From Smithella sp. (lineage in GTDB: Bacteria > Desulfobacterota > Syntrophia > Syntrophales > Smithellaceae): a stretch of DNA of 35,799 bases. Below, piece by piece: positions 17,456 through 24,241 of this stretch; position 1 is the first letter of the stretch, and every line of letters begins with the position of its first letter. The DNA lies in NCBI GenBank assembly GCA_007244375.1, contig SCVW01000037.1, positions 1-35,799 of the forward strand, given 5' to 3'. Under the pieces are notes generated by a model that was not told the DNA's origin, ran no database searches, and saw nothing but the letters and a program-made list of their open reading frames with translations. Both the position numbers and the translations under genes were made by a program.

Positions 17456-17875
17456 ATGGCAATTATCAAAGAAATTAAAAACATTAAAGGCGACAAAGCC
17501 GACTGGAAGAAATTCGGAATTACGATGGGTATAATTCTGACCTTTATCGGACTTTTTTTGCTCTGGAAAAGAAACAATAATTACGACTATATTTTATATC
17601 TGGCCGTAGCTTTTTTTATCGCTGGTTTATTTCTGCCCAACATTTTAAGACCTGTTTACAAAACATGGATGACTCTCTCCGTGATTATGGGTTTTATTAT
17701 GACCAAAGTAATAATGGTTATTATCTTCTATATGATTGTAACTCCGATTGGATTAATTGCTTTCTTGACCGGGAAAAAATTTCTGGATATGAAGATTGAT
17801 AAAAGCGCAAAAAGCTACTGGATTGTAAAAGAAAAAACACAAAAGGTGAAAGCTGATTACGAAAGACAATTTTAA
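17456..17875 (+). CDS. SxtJ-like small membrane protein
   Basis: A membrane protein of about 139 residues with three or four hydrophobic segments: FGITMGIILTFIGLFLLW, YDYILYLAVAFFIAGLFL, then WMTLSVIMGFIMTKVIMVII and FYMIVTPIGLIAFL. The last part ends in the conserved-looking LTGKKFLDMKIDKSAKSYW. This is the SxtJ family, which repeatedly follows carbamoyltransferase genes, including in saxitoxin clusters; its role is not established. The frame is open from TTG 17438, overlapping the carbamoyltransferase, but I prefer ATG 17456, four bases after that gene's stop. It could position the carbamoyltransferase or its substrate at the membrane (inference). Confidence 0.8.
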   Translation: MAIIKEIKNIKGDKADWKKFGITMGIILTFIGLFLLWKRNNNYDYILYLAVAFFIAGLFLPNILRPVYKTWMTLSVIMGFIMTKVIMVIIFYMIVTPIGLIAFLTGKKFLDMKIDKSAKSYWIVKEKTQKVKADYERQF

Positions 17876-17905
17876 TAGAATAAACTCAAAGGAGTTTCTA
17901 CTGGT

Positions 17906-18064
17906 ATGAGTAAATTATCGATATTGTCAGAATTGTGGGACTTTTTAAAAGTCAGAAAAAAATGGTGGATTTTCCCCATTATCTTTTTTTTACTGATAAT
18001 CGGCATAATGCTATTTTTGGCAGAAGGATCGGCTGTTGCTCCGTTTATCTATACTTTATTTTAA
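17906..18064 (+). CDS. DUF5989-type 52-residue membrane protein
   Basis: A short gene with a clear ribosome binding site (AAAGGAG about ten bases before ATG). The product begins MSKLSILSELWDFLKVRKK and continues with WW, a single membrane helix (about residues 22-39) and the tail AEGSAVAPFIYTLF. Both the amphipathic N-terminus with LWDFLKxRKKWW and the AEGSxxAPFIYTLF tail are characteristic of DUF5989, a family found between SxtJ and SGNH genes in carbamoyltransferase cassettes. Function unknown. It starts 30 bases after the SxtJ-like gene and is followed closely by the SGNH gene, so it belongs to the same unit. Confidence 0.85.
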   Translation: MSKLSILSELWDFLKVRKKWWIFPIIFFLLIIGIMLFLAEGSAVAPFIYTLF

Positions 18065-18082
18065 TTTTCAAACAGAAAAAAT

Positions 18083-19237
18083 GTGACTATGCCAAATCCG
18101 GAAAAATTGTCGACCCGAAAAAAGATAACAAATTATTTAATCAATATACTTTTATTAATCGTTTCGCTTTGCGTTACAGTTGTTATAGTTGAGATAACTC
18201 TGCCACTGTTGAAAATCCGCAATATTGAAGAGGCTGTTTACCAAGTAAGAAGGCCTACAGTTCAAGGCATTTATGGTGCTTATCATCCTCAGCTCGGGTA
18301 TACTCTGCAAAAAAACCTGTATAACGTGCGTTTATTTTATCCGAAACAGCTTGACTACACATTAGATACAAATTCTTACGGATTTCGCGGCCAGGATTGG
18401 GATTTGTCTTCAAATCGAAAGAATATAGTTATTTTGGGAGATTCATTTGCCTTCGGTTGGGGAGTTCAATGGGAACAAACTGTCGGAGAAATTATAGAAA
18501 AGGAATTACAAAAAAAAGATCCTGCTTATCAGGTAATAAATCTGGCCATGCCGGGATGGGATATGGATACTATTATAAGATCTTTTGAATTATATAAAGA
18601 TATAATAAAGCCTGTTGCAGTAATTTATGTTTTCTGCCCCAATGATTTATTATGCGGAATTAAAAAAATATCTGCTACTGAATATGATATAAAATATCAT
18701 CCAAAGCCTGATGATGAAAAAAGTTTCCAGGCAATGGTCGCACGCCAGCAACCAGGTTATTGGTCGTGGGACAAATTTTTCCGCCGCTCTTATGTCAAAG
18801 CCTATCATGCCCGCGTTCTCAGACGTTTATTCGATAAAAGAATCGGAGCCTCGTTAAGCACAGACAAAGCACCTGCCGGCTTTGATTTTTCTCCACCAAT
18901 TGATACTCCTTCAGTAAGTACACTTGATGAAGAACATAAACAATTTGCGTTATATTGTCTTAATCGTCTTCGCCATGATGCCGGTGATGCCCATCTTTAC
19001 GTAATAGACACTTCAGACAAATCGATTTTACACCTTAAAGATAAGCCGGATAACCGGAGATGGGTTTTACGTGAGTTTAGCGAACGTAACAAAAATAATG
19101 TCTCATTCATCGATTTTGAAAGTTTTGTCCGCAAGACACCGGACGGACGGAAGTTTTACCTTGATTACGACGATCACTGGTCTGCCGCAGGACACGCTGT
19201 CGCCGCCAGTATGCTTTTAAAAAAAATAACCTCTTAA
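18083..19237 (+). CDS. Membrane-anchored SGNH-hydrolase-like protein (second of two)
   Basis: A protein of up to 384 residues with one N-terminal membrane segment (about residues 18-42) and an extracytoplasmic SGNH domain: NIVILGDSFAFGWGV with the nucleophile at about Ser121, VFCPNDLLCG at the block III position, and YDDHWSAAGHAVAAS with the C-terminal Asp-His pair. It shares with the protein at 9458-10507 the LGYxL segment, an N-S-x-G-x-R turn and the GDSFAxGWGV block. The start may be GTG 18083 or ATG 18089; neither has a strong ribosome binding site. It is the last gene of the carbamoyltransferase cassette and may act on the same glycan outside the membrane (inference). Confidence 0.78.
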   Translation: MTMPNPEKLSTRKKITNYLINILLLIVSLCVTVVIVEITLPLLKIRNIEEAVYQVRRPTVQGIYGAYHPQLGYTLQKNLYNVRLFYPKQLDYTLDTNSYGFRGQDWDLSSNRKNIVILGDSFAFGWGVQWEQTVGEIIEKELQKKDPAYQVINLAMPGWDMDTIIRSFELYKDIIKPVAVIYVFCPNDLLCGIKKISATEYDIKYHPKPDDEKSFQAMVARQQPGYWSWDKFFRRSYVKAYHARVLRRLFDKRIGASLSTDKAPAGFDFSPPIDTPSVSTLDEEHKQFALYCLNRLRHDAGDAHLYVIDTSDKSILHLKDKPDNRRWVLREFSERNKNNVSFIDFESFVRKTPDGRKFYLDYDDHWSAAGHAVAASMLLKKITS

Positions 19238-19275
19238 CGGGTTTAAAATATTTCAACACGGGAAAGGAGTTTAAA

Positions 19276-20565
19276 ATGAAAGATGTAGTAATTGTAAGCG
19301 GAGCCCGAACGGCGGTAGGCGAATTCGGCGGTTCTTTAAAAGATGTAAAAACCGTCGATATTGGAGCACTTGTAATGAAAGAAGCCCTCAAACGTGCAGG
19401 ATTGAGGCCATCCATTAATGATTTTTCCAAAAGCTGTCGTCCTGACGCCTTCGGTAATTTTGAGATGACCGGCATAAATAAAAAATATTATGACTATGAC
19501 GAATCACTGAAACCTGTTTACGTTGACGAAGTAATCATGGGCAATGTTCTGCAAGGAGGACAGGGACAGAATGTTGCCCGTCAGGCCTGCATTTACGCAG
19601 GATTTCCTGAAGAAACCAATGCCTATACCGTAAATAAAGTCTGTGCTTCGGGAATGAAAGCCATTGCGTTGGCTGCCCAGGCCATTGCGACCGGAGATGC
19701 CGAAATTGTGGTGGCCGGAGGAATGGAAGTGATGAGCAACGCTCCCTTTGCCGTGCCGCAGGCACGTTGGGGATACCGCATGAGTATGCCCTTCTCCCAG
19801 ATTACCGATTTGATGGTCTATGACGGGCTTTATGAAATTTTTAACGGCTATCACATGGGCATGACCGCGGAAAATATAGCGGCATTGTATAAAATTTCAC
19901 GTGAGCAGCAGGATGAATTTGCTTTTCAAAGTCACCAAAGAGCCAGAGCGGCCAATGCTTCCGGTGCAGTGGCCGATGAAATTGTACCGGTTGTTATCCC
20001 GCAGAAAAAAGGCGATCCCAAAATATTTAAAGTCGACGAACGCCCCATGGATACTTCACTGGAGAAAATGAGCAAACTACCCACGGTCTTCAAAAAAGAT
20101 GGCACAGTCACAGCGGGAAATGCCTCCGGTATTAACGATGCCGCTGCAGCGGTTGTGGTCATGAGTGCCGAAAAAGCCAAAGAACTGAAGTTGCAACCTC
20201 TTGCCAAGATCAGCGGCTACGCCAGCGGCGGCGTGGATCCGGCATACATGGGACTGGGTCCTATTCCGGCAACACGCAAACTACTAAAAAAACTGAATTT
20301 GACAATAAGAGACATGGATCTTATCGAACTCAATGAGGCTTTTGCCGTTCAGTCACTGGCCTGCATGAAAGAATTGGGCGTCGATATCGAAAAATGCAAT
20401 CTCAACGGCGGTGCTGTGTCTATCGGACATCCCATCGGGTGCTCCGGCGCCCGCATTACCTATACTCTGGCTATGCAGATGAAAAAGAAAGGTTTGAAGC
20501 GCGGTCTGGCTTCGCTGTGTATCGGCGGCGGACAGGGCATGTCCATGATATTGGAAAGGGTTTAA
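19276..20565 (+). CDS. Acetyl-CoA acetyltransferase (thiolase) with N-terminal insertion
   Basis: A 429-residue thiolase catalysing cleavage of 3-ketoacyl-CoA or condensation of acetyl-CoA. The nucleophile is Cys123 in VNKVCASGMKAI, the general base His385 in GHPIGCSGA, and the second cysteine Cys415 in LCIGGGQG; NEAFAVQSL is also present. The protein is about 35 residues longer than common thiolases near 392. The extra residues lie at about 45-80 (PSINDFSKSCRPDAFGNFEM and following), before DEVIMGNVLQGGQGQN. AAAGGAG precedes the ATG. It starts 38 bases after the SGNH gene and could be partly read through from it, although function points to beta-oxidation with the minus-strand block. Confidence 0.93.
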   Translation: MKDVVIVSGARTAVGEFGGSLKDVKTVDIGALVMKEALKRAGLRPSINDFSKSCRPDAFGNFEMTGINKKYYDYDESLKPVYVDEVIMGNVLQGGQGQNVARQACIYAGFPEETNAYTVNKVCASGMKAIALAAQAIATGDAEIVVAGGMEVMSNAPFAVPQARWGYRMSMPFSQITDLMVYDGLYEIFNGYHMGMTAENIAALYKISREQQDEFAFQSHQRARAANASGAVADEIVPVVIPQKKGDPKIFKVDERPMDTSLEKMSKLPTVFKKDGTVTAGNASGINDAAAAVVVMSAEKAKELKLQPLAKISGYASGGVDPAYMGLGPIPATRKLLKKLNLTIRDMDLIELNEAFAVQSLACMKELGVDIEKCNLNGGAVSIGHPIGCSGARITYTLAMQMKKKGLKRGLASLCIGGGQGMSMILERV

Positions 20566-20586
20566 GATAACTTTATTCAGACGGGA

Positions 20587-20615
20587 AAGGGGTGATAAAT
20601 TCACCCCTTATTTTA
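20587..20615 (+). terminator. Intrinsic terminator after the thiolase
   Basis: A nine-base-pair stem AAGGGGTGA/TCACCCCTT with a five-base loop starts 22 bases after the thiolase stop and is followed by ATTTTATT. The thiolase and the epimerase on the other strand converge here, so the hairpin may also slow transcription coming from the right. Confidence 0.75.
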
Positions 20616-20705
20616 TTCGGTTTTTCCGGAGTTGATACAGGCGCCCTAAATTCACCAGTCTCGACAAAAACTTTTTCGTGCCTTCGCAAAAAGATTGGCA
20701 GAAAG

Positions 20706-21740
20706 TCAAATACTTGCCTGGCCGTTTGTATGTTTATATCCATAATATTCCAGATACCATTTGACAAACTTCGCAACACCTTCCTGCAACGAAGTTGATG
20801 GTGCAAATCCTACCGCATCTTTTAAATGACCCACATCCGCAAAGGTAGCCGGCATTTCACTCAATTGCTGTGGCAGCATATTTATTTTAGCTTTTTTGCC
20901 CAAAGCTTTTTCAATGATTTTTATGTATTTCAGAAGTTCCACCGGTTGATGATTCCCGATATTATAAATCCTATATGGTGCACTGCTGTATGAAGGATTA
21001 GGTTGCTTGGAGTTATGCTTATAATCAGAAGTAGCCGGTTGATCCACTATCCTGATCACACATTCAACAACATCGTCGATATAAGTAAAATCTCTTCGCA
21101 TCCTTCCCTTGTTAAACAGGTCTATTGGTGCCTCTTCCAGAATAGCCTTCGTGAATAAATGAGGAGACATATCCGGACGTCCCCATGGACCGTAAACAGT
21201 AAAAAAACGTAATCCTGTTGTTGAAAGACCATAAAGATGACTATACGCATGAGCCATTAATTCGTTGGCTTTTTTGGTAGCGCCGTAAATACTTGCCGGA
21301 TGATCGGTATTCTGCTTCTCCGAAAAAGGTAAAGCGGAATTAATACCGTAAATACTGGAACTGCTCGCATAGACCAAATGATTGACATTGTGGTGACGGC
21401 ATCCCTCGAGCACATCGAGAAAACCGGCCATGTTATTTCGGATATAAGAATACGGATTTTTGATGGAATACCGCACACCGGGTTGTGCCGCCAGATGAAT
21501 AACTCGCCGAATATCGAATTGGTCAAACAGACTTTCAATTTTCTTACGATTTACAATATCCAGTTTTACAAAAGTAAATTTCTTAAAGGCTTTGATCAGT
21601 TTTAATCTTGCCCGTTTTAAATTAACATCGTAATACACATTAAGATTATCTACCCCCAACACTTCATGCCCATCTTTTAGCAAACGCAAACAGGCATGCA
21701 TACCGATAAAACCGGCACATCCCGTTACTAAAATCTTCAT
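20706..21740 (-). CDS. Nucleotide-sugar epimerase, UDP-glucuronate 4-epimerase-like
   Basis: A 344-residue short-chain dehydrogenase/reductase of the extended class. The NAD-binding loop is KILVTGCAGFIGMHACLRLL, followed by GVDNLNVYYDVNLKRARL, VIHLAAQPGVRYSIKNP and the catalytic YGATKKANE (Tyr-x3-Lys) after the YASSSSIYG serine. FFTVYGPWGRPDMSPHLF is the signature of the UDP-glucuronate 4-epimerase subgroup (CapI/WbnF type), so UDP-galacturonate is the likely product. It would supply precursor to the glycan locus. AAAGGA lies at good spacing before the ATG. Other UDP-sugar or dTDP-sugar substrates cannot be excluded. Confidence 0.87.
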   Translation of the reverse strand: MKILVTGCAGFIGMHACLRLLKDGHEVLGVDNLNVYYDVNLKRARLKLIKAFKKFTFVKLDIVNRKKIESLFDQFDIRRVIHLAAQPGVRYSIKNPYSYIRNNMAGFLDVLEGCRHHNVNHLVYASSSSIYGINSALPFSEKQNTDHPASIYGATKKANELMAHAYSHLYGLSTTGLRFFTVYGPWGRPDMSPHLFTKAILEEAPIDLFNKGRMRRDFTYIDDVVECVIRIVDQPATSDYKHNSKQPNPSYSSAPYRIYNIGNHQPVELLKYIKIIEKALGKKAKINMLPQQLSEMPATFADVGHLKDAVGFAPSTSLQEGVAKFVKWYLEYYGYKHTNGQASI

Positions 21741-22055
21741 AAAAAAATCCTTTTAATAGATATTGAATATGTAAACATCCGGAAGTATCAAATGAATTAG
21801 TATAATTTACATAATAAATATGCGTGGGAATCTTGTATCATATTTTAAATTCATATACAGCCACTTTTTATTTTACTGTAGGGACTGTTCCCCGAACAGT
21901 CCGAAAAACGGCGCATTGGGGAAATGCGCCCTACATCTTAATTCCGCCTCTGACGCTGGCGGTTATTTTTCCCTAACATCTCTTTTCTTGACCGAGTATC
22001 TTTTTTTATCTATAAAGATACCTATGAAAAATTTTAGCCGTAATGGAGCAAATCA
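21741..22055. other. Divergent intergenic region with a palindromic repeat
   Basis: About 315 bases between the minus-strand epimerase and the plus-strand phosphoglycerate mutase. It holds the repeat at 21878-21934 and, at about 21945-21965, a short hairpin (CCGCC/GGCGG). Promoters for both genes should lie here, but none was identified with confidence. An open frame from 21820 to 22080 runs through the repeat and is not credible. Confidence 0.55.
21878..21934 (+). repeat. 57-bp palindromic repeat bounded by GTAGGG/CCCTAC, copy 1
   Basis: The element begins GTAGGG and ends CCCTAC. Inside are two hairpins, GGACTGTTC/GAACAGTCC with a CCC loop and a second formed by GGCGCAT and ATGCGCC. The reverse complement occurs at 34551-34608 with only a few differences, so it is a dispersed repeat and not a private terminator of a neighbouring gene. 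Confidence 0.75.
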
Positions 22056-23687
22056 TTGTCACTACATCTCAACAAATTAAAATCTTTTCACGGGAGGAAA
22101 GGCCCGTTATTATTAATTATCATGGACGGTATAGGCATAGGCAAAGCAGATGAAGCAAATGCTGTCTACATGGCCAATACACCAAATCTGGATAAATTAT
22201 TCAAATCCGATTTGTGCACGGAACTAAAAGCCCACGGTATGGCAGTCGGGCTGCCCTCAGATGAAGATATGGGCAACAGTGAGGTAGGGCACAATACCAT
22301 CGGAGCCGGCAGGGTTTTTGACCAGGGCGCCCGTCTTGTCAATAAGGCACTCAAAACGGGAAGTATCTTTCAATCCGCAGTCTGGGCTAATATAGCAAAG
22401 CGTTCCCAAAATGGTGGAACGATCCATTTCATCGGACTGCTTTCCGACGGTAATGTTCATTCGCATATCAAACAGTTATTCATCATGATCGATAAGTGTG
22501 CCGAACTGAACTTTAAAATGGTCAGAGTCCATGCCCTGCTTGACGGAAGAGATGTTGGAGAGAGGACAGCGCTTGATTATGTTATTCCCACAGAGGAAAA
22601 ACTGAAAAAGATCTCGGAAGGAAAAGGTCTTGATTATGCCATCGCTTCGGGAGGCGGGCGCATGAAGGTAACGATGGACAGGTACAACTCCGACTGGAAT
22701 ATAGTTAAGAGGGGATGGGAAGCCCATGTCCGGGGAACAGGCAGGACGTTTTCATCCGCATCTGAGGCTGTCAAAACTTTTTACGCGGAAGATCCCAAAG
22801 CAACGGATCAATACCTTCCCGCATTCGTCATCACCAACAGTTCGGGAAAGCCCATCGGCCCGATCCGTAAAGGGGATGCCGTAATTTTTTTTAACTTCCG
22901 GGGTGACCGTGCTATCGAGATATCCAGAGCCTTCTCCGATAAGGATTTCACCGGATTCGACCGGGGACCGTTGCCTGATATATTTTATGCAGGCATGATG
23001 GAGTACGACGGCGATGCTCATATACCACCGAATTTTCTGGTACAGCCTCCGGCTATTGATCGTGTTATCAGTGAGTATCTCTGCGCTGAAGGGATAAAAA
23101 CCTTTGCGGTATCCGAAACCCAAAAGTACGGCCATGTTACTTATTTCTGGAACGGCAACCGCTCCGGCTATATCGATGAATCACTGGAAAAATATGTGGA
23201 AATACCTTCCGACAGAATTGAGTTTGACAAGGCACCGCAGATGAAAGCCAGAGAGATAACGGATAAAGTTATAGAACTGCTGAAAAGCGGAGATTACAAA
23301 TTCGGCAGGACTAATTTCCCGAACGGCGATATGGTCGGGCACACCGGTACAATGGAAGCAGCCATTATTGCAGTTCAGACTGTGGATCGTTGTGTTGGAG
23401 AACTGCTGACTGTCATTAAAGAGATAGGAGGCATCGCCGTTGTTACTGCGGATCATGGTAACGCGGATGAAATGTTCACGGTAGATAAAAAGGGCACAAA
23501 ATCAGCAAAAACCGCGCATACCCTGAATCCTGTCCCCTTTATAATTTACGATCCCCTGTATCAGGGGGAATATCGGATGGCAGATATTAAAGAAAAAGGT
23601 CTGTCTAATATTGCGGCGACTCTATTAAATCTTCTGGGATATGAAAAACCGGAAGATTACGACCCATCGCTAATAGAAATAACTTAG
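22056..23687 (+). CDS. gpmI: 2,3-bisphosphoglycerate-independent phosphoglycerate mutase
   Basis: A 543-residue enzyme converting 3- and 2-phosphoglycerate in glycolysis and gluconeogenesis. LLLIIMDGIGIGKADEANA carries the first metal ligand (about Asp24), DMGNSEVGHNTIGAGR the phosphoserine nucleophile (about Ser75), HFIGLLSDGNVHSHIKQ and HALLDGRDVGERTA the substrate region, FFNFRGDRAIEI the linker, and VTADHGNADEMF with AKTAHTLNPVPFI further ligands. The start must be TTG 22056: the first ATG is inside the metal site, and TGGAG lies seven bases upstream of the TTG. Length is slightly above the usual 510-515. Confidence 0.95.
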   Translation: MSLHLNKLKSFHGRKGPLLLIIMDGIGIGKADEANAVYMANTPNLDKLFKSDLCTELKAHGMAVGLPSDEDMGNSEVGHNTIGAGRVFDQGARLVNKALKTGSIFQSAVWANIAKRSQNGGTIHFIGLLSDGNVHSHIKQLFIMIDKCAELNFKMVRVHALLDGRDVGERTALDYVIPTEEKLKKISEGKGLDYAIASGGGRMKVTMDRYNSDWNIVKRGWEAHVRGTGRTFSSASEAVKTFYAEDPKATDQYLPAFVITNSSGKPIGPIRKGDAVIFFNFRGDRAIEISRAFSDKDFTGFDRGPLPDIFYAGMMEYDGDAHIPPNFLVQPPAIDRVISEYLCAEGIKTFAVSETQKYGHVTYFWNGNRSGYIDESLEKYVEIPSDRIEFDKAPQMKAREITDKVIELLKSGDYKFGRTNFPNGDMVGHTGTMEAAIIAVQTVDRCVGELLTVIKEIGGIAVVTADHGNADEMFTVDKKGTKSAKTAHTLNPVPFIIYDPLYQGEYRMADIKEKGLSNIAATLLNLLGYEKPEDYDPSLIEIT

Positions 23688-23697
23688 AAACGTACCA

Positions 23698-23763
23698 CGT
23701 TCAATATTCTATGTTCTACGTTACATTTTTAATGTTGAACTTTGAACGTAGGACATTGAACTT
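23698..23763. repeat. GTTCAA-rich repeat block, left of the 50-residue gene
   Basis: A 24-base unit starting GTTCAATATTCTATG and ending TTCTACGTT (23699-23722) is followed by TGAACTTTGAAC and GAACGTAGGACATTGAAC. The latter is nearly the reverse complement of the unit, so the block can fold into a long hairpin directly after gpmI. A close copy of the 24-base unit (two differences) and of TGAACTTTGAAC is found at 24019-24071. It may also function as a transcription end for gpmI, but no T-run was seen close to the stem. Confidence 0.65.
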
Positions 23764-23854
23764 TATTTATCTACTGAAGAATTGACAATTATCCATCTTC
23801 ACGTATATATTGCCTCAAAAAGAAACTTTTAAAAAACTATTGGAGGTAAAATAA

Positions 23855-24007
23855 ATGGCTGAACAGGTTAACCATAAACAGCCGGCCACAGGGGAAAAGA
23901 ATCCGCCACTAACGCTGGCAGAGAAAATATCCATTGTGGTTATAATTGGTTATTTGATCTCGCTGATCTGGCTGGCGGGAAGTTCACACTGGTACGGAAT
24001 CTGGTAA
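23855..24007 (+). CDS. Small single-span membrane protein, function unknown (50 residues)
   Basis: A short gene supported by GGAGG seven bases before ATG. The product starts MAEQVNHKQPATGEKNPP, has one hydrophobic helix (about residues 25-42: ISIVVIIGYLISLIWLAG) and ends with an aromatic tail SSHWYGIW. The N-terminus is polar and the helix is near the C-terminus, so the tail would protrude only a few residues. I do not recognise a family. It follows gpmI after 167 bases and is enclosed by two related repeat blocks. Small subunits or regulators of membrane complexes can look like this, but no partner is evident. Confidence 0.65.
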   Translation: MAEQVNHKQPATGEKNPPLTLAEKISIVVIIGYLISLIWLAGSSHWYGIW

Positions 24008-24018
24008 CCGGAAAACAT

Positions 24019-24071
24019 GTTCAATGTTCTACGTTCTACGTTATAAGAATTTTCAACAGTGAACTTTGAAC
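24019..24071. repeat. GTTCAA-rich repeat block, right of the 50-residue gene
   Basis: The 24-base unit at 24019-24042 matches the one at 23699 at all but two positions and is followed by TGAACTTTGAAC (24060-24071), as in the left block. The palindromic second half of the left block is absent here. The block abuts the inverted-repeat element that starts at 24079. Confidence 0.65.
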
Positions 24072-24078
24072 TTTTAAC

Positions 24079-24211
24079 CTAGTGCAGTGTATCAGTAATA
24101 ACTTTACAATATGTCATTTCGAAGCGAAGCGAGAAATCTTAATAATTGTAAAAAATACAAGATATCTCCCGTTGGTCGATATGACAAGGTTTCACCGATA
24201 CATGGCACTAG
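24079..24211. mobile_element. MITE-like element with CTAG-bounded terminal inverted repeats
   Basis: A 133-base element. The left end CTAGTGCAGTGTATC and the right end, read inward as CTAGTGCCATGTATC, match at 13 of 15 positions. Each end carries CTAG, as expected for insertion at TA by IS630/Tc1-mariner-type transposases. The interior has no coding capacity. A related element lies at 34425-34843. The family assignment is inference from the ends and target only. Confidence 0.65.
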
Positions 24212-24241
24212 AACATCGAATGGCTACTTTCTCTCAACCCT

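Noticed and set aside
23698-24071. The GTTCAA-type repeats as a CRISPR array
   Set aside because: There are only two copies, they are about 320 bases apart with a gene between them, and no cas gene is in the window.
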